Source: Candidatus Eisenbacteria bacterium (GTDB lineage Bacteria; Orphanbacterota; Orphanbacteria; Orphanbacterales; Orphanbacteraceae). Taken from it: a stretch of DNA of 64,000 bases. Below the pieces are notes generated by a model, which ran no database searches, was not told the origin of the DNA, and saw only the letters and a program-made list of their open reading frames with translations. The stretch is taken from contig JAFGGD010000046.1 in assembly GCA_016930695.1 (NCBI GenBank), forward strand, positions 1 to 64,000, read 5' to 3'. Positions 25,719 to 34,830 of this stretch are shown here, piece after piece; within the stretch, counting starts at the first letter, position 1, and every line of letters begins with the position of its first letter. Both the position numbers and the translations under genes were made by a program.

Positions 25719-26474
25719 TCATCCTCCCCACCCGGGTAGGGCGCTGATGTCGACCCAAACAAGGCCTTGGCCCATCACCACGCCGGTGAGCCTCTTTCCG
25801 CTTCGATCGTTTTTCACGGCCACGCGCTCCCCCTCGGCGCCGTCGTCCTGACAAACGGCGCTCGCGGAGACGGTGATTCCGCCGACGCTCGCCATCAAGA
25901 TCACCTTGTCGCCGCGCTGCACCACCGGAACCGCCTCGACCGCGCCCGCCACGATCGCCGCCCCCTCGGGCAGCATCCGCCGCGCCCGTAGACCGGTCAG
26001 GCGTTCCGTCTCGGCGAAGGGGCGGTCGCCAAGAGCGCGCAGGTCCACGCGGTCGAAGCGCACCGAAGCGGCGTCGATCACCTCGTGGCGACCGATCCGT
26101 CGCGCCGCCACGGCCACGTTCTTCCAGACCCGAACCTCCGCGGAAACGGCCTTTCGGCCGATCCGTTCGCCGTCGCGCAAAAAGTCGACGGTAACGATCA
26201 CCGGCCCGCGCGCCATCGGGTCGCGAAGCAGCTCGGCCCGCAGGCTCAGCTCCTCCCCCTCCAGATCGCCGAGCGCCGGCACACGACCGCAGAGCACCTC
26301 CGTTTCCCCCCGGCCGGCGAAAGCCTCGCGAACCCGGGACTCCACGGCGGCGCGCACCGCCTGCTCCGTCACCGGTTCGGCGGCGGCGGTCGCGAAGGCG
26401 GCGCAGAGAAGAAAACAGAGGAGAGAGGAAACGTACGGAACTCTCCATCCCTGGACGGCGTTTCGAACCTTCAT
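25719..26474 (-). CDS. flgA: P-ring assembly chaperone FlgA
   Basis: 251 residues from the ATG at 26474, with a signal peptide (about 1-32, ending AAFATAAAEP). The C-terminal SAF-type domain (about 120-250) holds VAARRIGRHEVIDAASV, LTGLRARRMLPEGAAI and GDKVILMASVGGITV, as in FlgA. It helps the P ring form in the periplasm. The open frame continues far upstream into flgG but that part is out of the flgG frame and is discarded. Confidence 0.93.
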   Translation of the reverse strand: MKVRNAVQGWRVPYVSSLLCFLLCAAFATAAAEPVTEQAVRAAVESRVREAFAGRGETEVLCGRVPALGDLEGEELSLRAELLRDPMARGPVIVTVDFLRDGERIGRKAVSAEVRVWKNVAVAARRIGRHEVIDAASVRFDRVDLRALGDRPFAETERLTGLRARRMLPEGAAIVAGAVEAVPVVQRGDKVILMASVGGITVSASAVCQDDGAEGERVAVKNDRSGKRLTGVVMGQGLVWVDISALPGWGG

Positions 26475-26494
26475 GGTTCCGCTCCGTGCCCGGA

Positions 26495-27283
26495 CTACCG
26501 GGTCAGGTTGTTGGCCATGCTCATCATGTCTTCGGAGGTCTTGATCGCTTTCGAGTTCACCTCGTAGGCGCGCTGCGCCGAAATGAGGGCGATCATTTCC
26601 TCCACGATATCTACGTTGGAAACCTCGAGATAACCTTGGTTGAGTTGTCCCAGTCCGTCCGCCCCGGGCGTCCCGGGGAGCGCCTCGCCGGAAGCGGGCG
26701 TCTGCTGGAAGATGTTCTGGCCGAGGGCCGTGAGGCCCGCCGGGTTGATGAAGCGGACGATCTCCAACTGGCCGACCGGCTGGGGGGTCGTGTCCGATCC
26801 GAGGGTGACCGACACCAGCCCGTCGGAGGAAACGCTGATCGCGGTCGCGTCTTCGGGGATGGTGATGTCCGGATCGAGGGTGTAGCCGTCGGAGGTCATC
26901 ACCCTTCCTTCGGCGCTCAGCTTGAAGCTCCCGTCCCGGGTATACGCCTCCCCGCCCTGGGCGAGGACCACGCGGAAGAAGCCGTCCCCCTCGATCGCCA
27001 AATCGAGCGGGTTTCCGGTTTGCACCATCTCGCCCTGGGTGAACATCCGCTGCGTCGAAACCGGAGTGGCCCCGTAGCCGATCTCCAGGTTCGCCGGCGA
27101 GTCCTCGCCGGTGGCGGTCGGATTTCCGGGGACCTTGGTCTGCTGGTAGAAGAGATCCTGGAACTCCACCCGGCCCTTCTTGAAACTGGTGGTGTTCACG
27201 TTCGCCAGGTTGTGGGCGATATTGTCCACGTTCAGCTGTTGCGCTTTCATGCCCGTGGCGGCGGTCCGCATCGCTCGAATCAT
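26495..27283 (-). CDS. flgG: distal rod protein FlgG
   Basis: 262 residues, the standard length. The start MIRAMRTAATGMKAQQLNVD and the rod motif NIAHNLANVNTTSFKKGRV identify FlgG, as does the C-terminal VDIVEEMIALISAQRAYEVN. It forms the distal rod through the P and L rings. It lies between flgF and flgA, as in many Gram-negative clusters. Confidence 0.97.
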   Translation of the reverse strand: MIRAMRTAATGMKAQQLNVDNIAHNLANVNTTSFKKGRVEFQDLFYQQTKVPGNPTATGEDSPANLEIGYGATPVSTQRMFTQGEMVQTGNPLDLAIEGDGFFRVVLAQGGEAYTRDGSFKLSAEGRVMTSDGYTLDPDITIPEDATAISVSSDGLVSVTLGSDTTPQPVGQLEIVRFINPAGLTALGQNIFQQTPASGEALPGTPGADGLGQLNQGYLEVSNVDIVEEMIALISAQRAYEVNSKAIKTSEDMMSMANNLTR

Positions 27284-27298
27284 CGGTACCTCCCGGGG

Positions 27299-28015
27299 CT
27301 ATCCCTGGACCAGCTCGTTGACGACGCGCCCGAGCGCCTCGTTTTGGAGCTGCAACATGCGTTGACTCGCTTCGTATCCGCGAAGCAGCGTGGTCATCCG
27401 GATCGTCTCGTCTATCGTGTTGACGTTCGAGTCCTCCAGACAACGCTGATGAACCCGTACGTCCGGCTCCGTCTCCTGAAGCCGCGCGCCTGGGCGGGGC
27501 GCAAAGAGCCCCGCTCCTTCGTGCCTCAATTCTTCCGTGTTCGTGAAGTTCTTGATCTCCAGGCGCCCGATCGATTCTCCGCCGGCGAAGATCTCCCCCG
27601 ACTCGTCCACCTCGATCGTCCTCGCGCCATCCAATACGATGGGGCCGCTCTCACCGAGGACCGGGTATTCGGACCGGTCCACCAGAGTGCCGTCGCCGGA
27701 GAGCCCGAAGCCGCCGTCCCTCGTATAGCGCTCGCCGTTCGGCGTGAGGACCGTGAAAAATCCCTCCCCCTCGAGCGCCATGTCCAGGTCCGCGCCCGTG
27801 GGCCGGATCGTTCCCTGCGAAAAATCGATGTAGACGCGCTGGGCGCCCTCCGCGTTCCGGGCCGCTCCCGCGTCGACATCGCTCAGGACATCCTGAAAAA
27901 CGCGTGTCGCCTTGAAACCGGGCGTGGAAAGATTCGCCAGATTGCTTGCCAGCATGTCTTGCCGGACCTGCTGGCGAATCATCGAAGCGCCGGCCAGTTG
28001 AATTCCGTCCGCCAT
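27299..28015 (-). CDS. flgF: proximal rod protein FlgF
   Basis: 238 residues, with the rod motif DMLASNLANLSTPGFKAT near the start, the LEGEGFFTVLTPNGERYTR strand and a C-terminal MTTLLRGYEASQRMLQLQNE. It is the first gene after the sigma54 promoter at 28072-28087 and has GAGGTTTCG before the ATG. FlgF and FlgG are close paralogues; the shorter length and the place before flgG favour FlgF. Confidence 0.92.
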   Translation of the reverse strand: MADGIQLAGASMIRQQVRQDMLASNLANLSTPGFKATRVFQDVLSDVDAGAARNAEGAQRVYIDFSQGTIRPTGADLDMALEGEGFFTVLTPNGERYTRDGGFGLSGDGTLVDRSEYPVLGESGPIVLDGARTIEVDESGEIFAGGESIGRLEIKNFTNTEELRHEGAGLFAPRPGARLQETEPDVRVHQRCLEDSNVNTIDETIRMTTLLRGYEASQRMLQLQNEALGRVVNELVQG

Positions 28016-28071
28016 CGAAACCTCCCTCGGTCACCCCCGGTCCGGGGGCGATCCGATTCGTGACCCATAAG

Positions 28072-28087
28072 CGCAATCCCCGTGCCA
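28072..28087 (-). promoter_or_regulatory. sigma54 promoter of the flgF-csrA-glycosylation operon
   Basis: Minus strand TGGCACG, four bases, TTGCG: the -24 GG and -12 GC elements match the sigma54 consensus (TGGCACG-N4-TTGC) with exact spacing. It lies 57 bases before the flgF ATG. A NtrC-type activator gene is at 51507-52997. A small inverted repeat (CCCCGT/ACGGGG) overlaps the -24 region. The 128 bases between flgF and the next gene upstream hold nothing else that I recognise. Confidence 0.8.
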
Positions 28088-28143
28088 GACGGGGCGGCGG
28101 GCGGGACGAATGTCTATCAAGCTGATTTACAAAGGATTAGGGC

Positions 28144-28425
28144 TTACCAGCAGAGAAAGGATCGGGGTGTTCCCTCCGAGGTCGGGGGGAAAGGGGGGAA
28201 AGAATTTCCGGGCCGAGGGGCAACTCCTTCCCCGGACCTCGGTGAAACCCGTCGCTCCAGGATCGTTTCCAGCGCGGCGCCGATCAGGGGGAGGGAGGAT
28301 TCCGCCCCGGGAGGAAGGGCGTGGAGGAGTCTTCCCCTGGAGAGGACCAGGAAGAGACGCAAGTCGTCGGTATCCTCGTTCCGGGGATCGCCGAATCGCT
28401 GATGCCACCAGATTTCGTCGTTCAT
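28144..28425 (-). CDS. small hypothetical protein at the end of the basal-body operon
   Basis: 93 residues; not recognised. It starts MNDEIWWHQRFGDPRNE behind GGAGAAG, 16 bases after the FliK-like gene, so it is probably the last gene of that operon. The first 60 residues look folded, with a hydrophobic strand (LRLFLVLSRGRLLHAL); the tail is rich in Pro, Ser and Gly. It does not resemble the small FlhB-C-like proteins often found near FliK. It could be a real flagellar accessory protein or a decaying gene. Confidence 0.5.
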   Translation of the reverse strand: MNDEIWWHQRFGDPRNEDTDDLRLFLVLSRGRLLHALPPGAESSLPLIGAALETILERRVSPRSGEGVAPRPGNSFPPFPPTSEGTPRSFLCW

Positions 28426-28441
28426 CGCGACTTCTCCGCCA

Positions 28442-29710
28442 TCAAATGTTCAGGTCGACGGGGTGGATTTCGTCCCGCTCGACGCGTGCCGGATGATCGG
28501 GCGACGCGCCGTTCCGGGAGCCGAACCGGACCGTCGCCCCGGGCGCGTCGTGAGCGACGCGTTCCTTAAGGCGCTCCGCGGTTTCCGGAGAGGAGTCCTC
28601 CGGCTCCGCCGGGAAAACCGTGAGAAGCGGATGTTTCCCCCCTCCATGCACATCAAGGCCGAGCGGCTCGCCGTCGCCCATGTCGAGCCAGCACCGGGTC
28701 CTCTCGCCGGAGAAGAAGAGATGGAGCGTTCCGCGCACCCCCCGGGCAAGCACCGGGAGTTGGTACTCGGCGGCGTACCGCGACCCGTCCGGACCGGGCA
28801 GGTTCCCCACCTGAAACGCCTCGATCCGATCCAGAGCCCTGGCGGACCAGGCGAGGGCCCTTTCCAGGGCACGGCGCGTTTCGTCCCTCTTCTCACGCGG
28901 GAGCCCTCCGTCCCGCATACGGGCCAACCTCCGGAGTAGGAGGAGCAAGAATCCCTTGAGGTCTTGATCGTTCTCCTCGGTTCCCGCCGGCGGGTCGTCC
29001 CATCCGGAAGCTCCGCGGGCGGCGAGCTTCTCCTCGTAGGCGTAACCGCAGAGACGGATCCCCCGGGCGATCGCCTCCGCGACGGGGGCTTCGTCGAGAT
29101 CGATGAAGAAACCGCGGAGCCGCGCGGCCATCTCCGCCGCCTCGCGACCGCCCGATCCTCCCAGGTTCGCGGCCGCCTCGCCCAGGGAACGATCCAGACG
29201 ATCCAGGGCGATTCCGAGTCTCGCCTCGCCGTCGGCGCCGAGCGCGGCGAGGGAGCGCGAGGTCGGGTCCAAGCCGCGCGCCAGAGCGGCGACGACACGC
29301 GCGGCTTCACCGCCCAACCGCTCCAAGGGGATGACCGCCCCCTTCGCCAGGTCACGGTCGGCGCGGGCGACCTCGCGGCGTACGCGATCCAGGAAAGATC
29401 GGGTGATCGGGATCCCCCACTCCCGGGCGTGCCGGGCGATCGCGCGGTCCAGGCCGTCCGGCGACGCCCCCGCGGGGGGAGCGGCGGCGGCCAGGTCGAG
29501 TGGGCGTTCCGGCTCCGCCTCGGCGACGACCCGGAGCCGGAGCACCCCGCCGGAACGCTCCACGCGGGCGGCGATGAGCCGCCCGCGCACCAGCGGAAGG
29601 TCGCTCGCGGCGAGCACCGTCTCCCCTTCCAGATCGAGCACCACACGGTGGCCGGGGAGAAAACCGGCCACGCGGGCGAATACCTGTTCCCCTTCGCGCA
29701 GATGGTTCAA
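28442..29710 (-). CDS. FliK-like flagellar protein (second hook-length control type protein)
   Basis: 422 residues, TTG start with GGAGG ten bases upstream. The N-terminal 60 residues form a beta-rich domain (FLPGHRVVLDLEGE); the middle is a long Ala/Arg-rich helical stretch; the C-terminal part (about 315-400) has YQLPVLARGVRGTLHLFFSG and a PLGLDVHGG strand, resembling the FliK C-terminal fold. A true FliK is encoded at 41775-44282. Proteins of this design follow fliA in several clusters and may tune export switching through FlhB. The assignment rests on layout and weak motif likeness. Confidence 0.6.
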   Translation of the reverse strand: MNHLREGEQVFARVAGFLPGHRVVLDLEGETVLAASDLPLVRGRLIAARVERSGGVLRLRVVAEAEPERPLDLAAAAPPAGASPDGLDRAIARHAREWGIPITRSFLDRVRREVARADRDLAKGAVIPLERLGGEAARVVAALARGLDPTSRSLAALGADGEARLGIALDRLDRSLGEAAANLGGSGGREAAEMAARLRGFFIDLDEAPVAEAIARGIRLCGYAYEEKLAARGASGWDDPPAGTEENDQDLKGFLLLLLRRLARMRDGGLPREKRDETRRALERALAWSARALDRIEAFQVGNLPGPDGSRYAAEYQLPVLARGVRGTLHLFFSGERTRCWLDMGDGEPLGLDVHGGGKHPLLTVFPAEPEDSSPETAERLKERVAHDAPGATVRFGSRNGASPDHPARVERDEIHPVDLNI

Positions 29711-29773
29711 GGCTCGGGATCCTCCGACAAACGGGGGGCGAAGGCGCGGCCGGACTGCGGGACGAAGGAAGGT

Positions 29774-30046
29774 TCAGACGAGAAGATCGAGCCGGTCGCC
29801 GCGCCTCGGAGGGGGCGGCGGCCGGTCCGCGGTCTCCCCCTTCTTCTCTTCCGGCTCCGCCGCGGAAGGGGTCGGCTCCTGCGTATCGCCGCCTTTCTCC
29901 TCCTCGTGGTCCTTTTCCCCCTCGACCAGTTCCCGGAACTCCTCCCGGGAATGCTCTTCCCGTTCCTTACTACGGGAAGGGAGGACGCGGCGGATCGGCT
30001 CCGTGCGGAGCGGGTTCGCCGGTATGTCCATTCCGTCGGAAAGCAT
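29774..30046 (-). CDS. small charged hypothetical protein after fliA
   Basis: 90 residues, starting 15 bases after the fliA stop with GGAG just ahead. It begins MLSDGMDIPANPLRTEPIRR, then is very rich in Glu, Lys and Pro, and ends PPRRGDRLDLLV. A disordered body with a short conserved-looking end is usual for flagellar linker proteins encoded here, but I do not recognise a family. Operon position is the main reason to call it. Confidence 0.55.
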   Translation of the reverse strand: MLSDGMDIPANPLRTEPIRRVLPSRSKEREEHSREEFRELVEGEKDHEEEKGGDTQEPTPSAAEPEEKKGETADRPPPPPRRGDRLDLLV

Positions 30047-30061
30047 GATTCTCCGCCCCGG

Positions 30062-30787
30062 TTATTCCGTCAGCCTCCGCATGTGGGCTCTCAGCAGAGC
30101 GACCGCCCGGGCGTGGATCTGGGAAACCCGGGATTCGGTGATCTCCAACAGCTCACCGATCTCCTTCATCTTCAGATCTTCATAATAGTAGAACATCAGA
30201 ACGAGACGTTCTTGGCGCGGCAGTTCCCGGATCAGGCGGGAGAGGATTTCGCGGATTTCCTGCCGTTCGATCGCGGAAAGCACGTCCCTCGTCTCGTCCC
30301 GTTCCTGTTCGCGACAACCGTCCTGCGACTCGTTCAGCGAGAAGAGCGTGAGGGAAGCGGCCTGCGCCATCAGATTGGAGACGTCCGCCTCGGTGAAGCC
30401 CAATTCCTCGGCCACCTCCCGCTCGCTGGGTCCCCGCTTGAGGATCTTCTCGAGGTAGAGAATGGATTCGTCGATCTGGCGGATCTTATAGCGCGTGGAA
30501 TAGGGGAGCGGGTCCTGGGCACGCAGGTAATCCAGGATCGAGCGGCGGACGCACTGAGCGACGTAGATCCGCAGCTCCACGCCCCGGCTCGGGTCGAATT
30601 CGTCGACGGCGCGGATCAAGCCGAGGTTCCCGGCACTCAAGAGATCCGCCGTTTCCACCCGGTTCGGCAGGCGACACGCGAAGGTCCGCGCGATCTGCTG
30701 AACCATCGGCAGGAACTCGAGGATGCGCTCCTCCCGCTCGACCACGCGTGCTTCGTGATACGGATTGGCCAGCGTCGATGGTCCCAT
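30062..30787 (-). CDS. fliA: flagellar sigma factor FliA (sigma28)
   Basis: 241 residues, normal length. Sigma region 2 carries LLSAGNLGLIRAVDEFDP and the FliA-type YVAQCVRRSILDYLRAQDP; region 4 has LVLMFYYYEDLKMKEIGELL and the helix ITESRVSQIHARAVALLR. It directs RNA polymerase to late flagellar promoters and is held by FlgM (8278-8598). It starts 14 bases after flhA with no clear ribosome site, so it may depend on coupling. flhF and flhG, which often lie between flhA and fliA, are absent here. Confidence 0.96.
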   Translation of the reverse strand: MGPSTLANPYHEARVVEREERILEFLPMVQQIARTFACRLPNRVETADLLSAGNLGLIRAVDEFDPSRGVELRIYVAQCVRRSILDYLRAQDPLPYSTRYKIRQIDESILYLEKILKRGPSEREVAEELGFTEADVSNLMAQAASLTLFSLNESQDGCREQERDETRDVLSAIERQEIREILSRLIRELPRQERLVLMFYYYEDLKMKEIGELLEITESRVSQIHARAVALLRAHMRRLTE

Positions 30788-30801
30788 GGTTTTTCAACCG
30801 C

Positions 30802-32916
30802 TTAGGTTGCAGCGAGGGCCGCCTCCTCGACTCTCGACGAGGCCCGAGGAGCCTCCGTCGAGGTGGACAACACCCCTACTGAATAAACATCGACATCCGG
30901 CGCGATTTCATGATAGGAGAGCACCGGCAGCGTCGGGAAGGAGGCCTCGGTCAGACGGCGGAGCGCCAGACGGACCTGGGGCGCGCAGAGAAGCGCGGCC
31001 CGCTGCTGCCGGGACAGAACACTCTTAACCATTGTTTCCAAACGTTTTAGCAGGGTCTGTGTCTGGTCGGGGGGAAGCGCCCAGGAGTTGCCGCCCTCCC
31101 GCATCGCCTGCACGACGGTGTGCTCCAACGCCGGATCCAGCGAGACCACGTTCAGCTTTCGGTCCGGACCGACGAAGTTGTCGCTGATGGCGCGGGAGAG
31201 GCCGGCGCGAACGTACTCGGTCAGGAGATCCACGTCCTTGACCTGGGGCGCGTAGTCGACCAACACCTCCAGGATCCCCGCCAGATCCCGGACCGGCACA
31301 CGCTCTCGGAGGAGATTCTGCAGGACCCGGTGAACGGTGCCGAGAGAGACGATCTCCGGGATGGCGTCCTTCACCACGGCCGGGCTCTCCTTCTTCACCT
31401 CCTCGATGAGCGTCTGCGCGTCCTGGCGCGTCAGGATCTCGGCGGCGTTCCCCTTGATCATCTCGGTGAGGTGGGTCGCCAAGACCACGCTCGGGGCGAC
31501 CACGGTGAGACCCAGGTCCTCCGCCTTCTGCTTGGCCGCGCCGGTCACCCACTTCGCCTTGAGACCGAAGGCGGGCTCTCGCGTATCGACCCCATCGAGA
31601 CGTCCGAGCGCCTCCTCGTCCCCCATGGCGAGGTGGTATCCCATGTGCAAGCCGCCCTGAGCCACCCGGTGCCCCTTGACGCGGATCTCGTATCGGTCCG
31701 GCCGGAGCCGGATATCGTCCCGCACGCGGATCCGTGGAACGAGCAGGCCGATCTCGGCGGCGAGCTGACGCCGCATCGCCTTGACGCGATCGAGGAAGTC
31801 GCTTCCCCCCTCGGCGTCCATGAGCGGGATCAGACCGTAGCCGATCGCCACCTCCAAACGGTCGACGCGCAGAAATTCCTCCGGCGCCTCCTCCGGCTGG
31901 AGGGCCGGCGGCGGGGGCGGCACGGCCTCGGCGGCCCTCCGGCGGCGGACGTGGCCGATCCGGGCGATCGCCAGAAAACCGCCGGAGAGGAGGAGCAGAG
32001 GCACGGTGGGAATCCCGGGGATCAGCCCGATGGCGATCAGCGCCGCCGCGACGATGGTCAGCGGCTTGCTCTTCCCGAAGAGCTGTTGCTCGATCTCGCT
32101 TCCCAGTTGGGCGTCCGAGGCGGTGCGGCTCACCACGATGCCCGCGGAGGTGGAGATGATCAGCGCCGGAATCTGGCTGATCAGCCCGTCACCGATCGTA
32201 AGGCGCGTGTAGGTCCGAAGCGCTTCGCCGGGATCCATCCCCATCTGCAGGATGCCCACGGCGAAGCCGGCGAGGATGTTCACCAGCGTGATCACGATGC
32301 CGGCGATCGCGTCGCCTCGGACGAACTTGGCCGCGCCGTCCATGGCGCCGTAAAAATTCGCCTCGCGGCTTAATTCCTCCCGGCGGTGGATCGCTTCCTT
32401 CTCATTGATCAGTCCGGCGTTCAGGTCGGCGTCGATGCTCATCTGCTTCCCCGGCATCGCGTCCAAGGCGAACCGGGCGCCCACCTCCGCGTTCCGCTCG
32501 GTGCCGCGGACCACCACCAGGTACTGGATCGCCACGAGGATCACGAAGATCACGAAGCCGACCACGTAGTTGTCCTTCACCACGAAGGACCCGAAGGCGG
32601 AGATCACCTCGCCGGCGTAGGCCTGGCCGAGGATGAGCCGGGTGGAGGCGACGTTGAGCGAAAGGCGGAAGAGGGTGACCACCAGCATCAAGCTCGGGAA
32701 GACGGAGAGCTGCAGCGGCACCCGCACGTAGAGCGCGTTCACCAGCACCACCAGGGAGAAGCTGATGTTGAAGGTGAGCAACAGATCCATGAGGAAGGTG
32801 GGCATCGGCACGATCATCACGCCGAGGATGCCGATCACGCCGACGGCGAGCATGATGTCCGGATGCTGCACCAGGCTGAGAAAGCCGCTCTTGCTCGTTT
32901 CCGTTTGATCCTTCAC
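30802..32916 (-). CDS. flhA: flagellar export gate protein FlhA
   Basis: 704 residues, the usual length. About eight membrane helices fill residues 20-310, with the FHIPEP-type loop seen as VVLVNALYVRVPLQLSVFPS and VEVGARFALDAMPGKQMSID-like stretch near residue 145. The cytoplasmic half (about 360-690) has LGTVHRVLQNLLRERVPVRD and CAPQVRLALRRLTE, as in FlhA. It is the core of the type III export gate and docks chaperone-substrate pairs. It lies between flhB and fliA. Confidence 0.97.
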   Translation of the reverse strand: MKDQTETSKSGFLSLVQHPDIMLAVGVIGILGVMIVPMPTFLMDLLLTFNISFSLVVLVNALYVRVPLQLSVFPSLMLVVTLFRLSLNVASTRLILGQAYAGEVISAFGSFVVKDNYVVGFVIFVILVAIQYLVVVRGTERNAEVGARFALDAMPGKQMSIDADLNAGLINEKEAIHRREELSREANFYGAMDGAAKFVRGDAIAGIVITLVNILAGFAVGILQMGMDPGEALRTYTRLTIGDGLISQIPALIISTSAGIVVSRTASDAQLGSEIEQQLFGKSKPLTIVAAALIAIGLIPGIPTVPLLLLSGGFLAIARIGHVRRRRAAEAVPPPPPALQPEEAPEEFLRVDRLEVAIGYGLIPLMDAEGGSDFLDRVKAMRRQLAAEIGLLVPRIRVRDDIRLRPDRYEIRVKGHRVAQGGLHMGYHLAMGDEEALGRLDGVDTREPAFGLKAKWVTGAAKQKAEDLGLTVVAPSVVLATHLTEMIKGNAAEILTRQDAQTLIEEVKKESPAVVKDAIPEIVSLGTVHRVLQNLLRERVPVRDLAGILEVLVDYAPQVKDVDLLTEYVRAGLSRAISDNFVGPDRKLNVVSLDPALEHTVVQAMREGGNSWALPPDQTQTLLKRLETMVKSVLSRQQRAALLCAPQVRLALRRLTEASFPTLPVLSYHEIAPDVDVYSVGVLSTSTEAPRASSRVEEAALAAT

Positions 32917-32940
32917 GGACGTCGTTCCTCCTTGGTCCGG

Positions 32941-34023
32941 TTAGGCTTTCCCGACGGGGACTTTCTTCCCCTTGACCCGGTACACGTAGCTGAGAACCTC
33001 CGCCACCGCCCGGTAGAGCTCGACGGGGATCTCTTGCCCCACCTCGGCCATTTTGAAGAGAGCGCGCGCCAGAGGTTTGTCCTCCACCACCGGCACGCCC
33101 GCCGCGCGGGCGATCGCCTTGATCCTCTCGGCGATGAGGCGCTGCCCCTTGGCGACCACCCGGGGCGCGCCCATCTTTTCGGGGTCGTACTTGAGGGCGA
33201 CGGCGATGTGCGTCGGGTTGGTGAGAACCACGTCCGCCTCCGGCACCGCCTGCATCATCCGGCGACGGAGCAGATCCTTCTGCGCCGATCGGATCCGCCC
33301 CTTGATCAGCGGGTCCCCTTCGGACTCCTTCGATTCATCCTTCACCTCCTGCTTGGTCATCATCAGATCCTTGTTGTGCTTGCGCCTCTGAAAGCTGAAA
33401 TCGGCGGCCCCGAGCAGGAGAAGGACCAAGCTCGACTTGAAGAACAGATCCAGGGTGAAACCGCCCGCGTTGCCGAGCGCGCGGGCAAGCCCCACATCGG
33501 CGTTGTTGATGAAAAAGGCGACGGCGTTGCGGAGCACGGACCAACAGACCAATCCGATCAGCACCACCTTGACCATGTCCACGCCCAGCTTGAACCAGAC
33601 CCGGGACCCGAAAAGGCGTGCCGCGCCGCGCACCGGATTCAGCGCCCCCGGGTTGAAGCGGATCGATTCGGAGCTGAAGACCAGTCCCCCCTGGGTGAGG
33701 ATGTTCACGCCGATGCCGGTCACCACGAGCACGCTCACGATGGGGGCGATCAACGCCGCCCCCCACTTCATATAGGAGAACATCAGATCCGGCGTCGACG
33801 CGGGGGTGATGGTCACGTCGGCGAGACCGGAAAAGCAGATCTCGAACCGCTGCACCAGCAGCTCCTTCATCGCCGGGCCGAGAAACTTGATCGCCGCGGC
33901 GGCCGAGATCGTCATCAGCGCCGTCTTCAGCTCCTGGCTCTTGACGACCTGGCCTTTGCTCTTCGCCCGCTGCTTTTTTCGATGAGTAGGTTGTTCTGTC
34001 CTCTCACCACCCTGGCTCGACAC
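32941..34023 (-). CDS. flhB: flagellar export switch protein FlhB
   Basis: 360 residues from a GTG start behind GGGAGGG. The N-terminal tail GGERTEQPTHRKKQRAKSKG is typical, followed by four membrane helices (about 35-210). The cytoplasmic part has the self-cleavage motif NPTH in DVVLTNPTHIAVALKY, needed to change export from rod/hook to filament proteins. It follows fliR and precedes flhA, the conserved order. Confidence 0.97.
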   Translation of the reverse strand: MSSQGGERTEQPTHRKKQRAKSKGQVVKSQELKTALMTISAAAAIKFLGPAMKELLVQRFEICFSGLADVTITPASTPDLMFSYMKWGAALIAPIVSVLVVTGIGVNILTQGGLVFSSESIRFNPGALNPVRGAARLFGSRVWFKLGVDMVKVVLIGLVCWSVLRNAVAFFINNADVGLARALGNAGGFTLDLFFKSSLVLLLLGAADFSFQRRKHNKDLMMTKQEVKDESKESEGDPLIKGRIRSAQKDLLRRRMMQAVPEADVVLTNPTHIAVALKYDPEKMGAPRVVAKGQRLIAERIKAIARAAGVPVVEDKPLARALFKMAEVGQEIPVELYRAVAEVLSYVYRVKGKKVPVGKA

Positions 34024-34038
34024 GGCTTCCCTCCCGCG

Positions 34039-34818
34039 CTACGGCGCGAGCTGCAAAATCAGTCCTTGAAGTTCCGCGGGTATGGTCTGAATGGCGCCGC
34101 GCATCAGATTGATGAAGACCGGCATGGTCGCGATCAGCACCAAGCCGCCCAGCACGATCCGGAGCGGCAGGCCGACGGTGAAGATGTTCATCTGCGGCAC
34201 GCTCCGGGACAGGATTCCGATGGCCGCCTCGGCGAGAAACACGCTGGCGAGCACCGGGCTCGCGATCTGCACGCCGAGAACGATCACCTGGCAGAAGAGG
34301 CGGACCATGCCGTCCAGCGCGTTCGTCGGGAAACAGGCAGCGCCGAGCGGGATGAGCCGGAAGCTCGCGCCCAACGCGACCAGGATCATCCGGTGCCCGC
34401 CGAGAGCGAGGAAAAGGATCAGAACCATCATTCCCTGGAGTTGATCCACCAGAGTCCCCTGCTCGCCGGTGACCGGATCCATCACGCTGGCCATCCCGAA
34501 ACCGATGTGCACCCCCGCGATCCGTCCGGCGTACTTCGCCGATTCCAAAAAGAGGAGCACCGTGAATCCCATCAGCATCCCCACCGCCAGCTCCTTGGCC
34601 ATGAGAGGCACGAGGTCGAGGCTGATCGTTCCCGTGATCCCTTCGGGCCGGGCGAGGGGGAAGAGGAGGAAGGAGAGGAGCAGGGTCATCCAGATGAAAT
34701 GCACCGCCGGCACCGAGCGGCGCCCGAAGACGGGGTTCAGGTAGAGAAGCCCCGTCACGCGGACGCCGGTCAACAGAAACGCCGGAATCTGCCCGATCAG
34801 TTTGTCCAGTCCGTCCAT
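34039..34818 (-). CDS. fliR: flagellar export protein FliR
   Basis: 259 residues, with six or so hydrophobic helices and family motifs RVTGLLYLNPVFGRRSVP, AGVHIGFGMASVMDP and IASPVLASVFLAEAAIGILS. FliR joins FliP and FliQ to form the export channel in the inner membrane. The gene is in the fliPQR-flhB order with gaps under 20 bases. Confidence 0.96.
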   Translation of the reverse strand: MDGLDKLIGQIPAFLLTGVRVTGLLYLNPVFGRRSVPAVHFIWMTLLLSFLLFPLARPEGITGTISLDLVPLMAKELAVGMLMGFTVLLFLESAKYAGRIAGVHIGFGMASVMDPVTGEQGTLVDQLQGMMVLILFLALGGHRMILVALGASFRLIPLGAACFPTNALDGMVRLFCQVIVLGVQIASPVLASVFLAEAAIGILSRSVPQMNIFTVGLPLRIVLGGLVLIATMPVFINLMRGAIQTIPAELQGLILQLAP

Positions 34819-34830
34819 CCGCTTCGCGCC

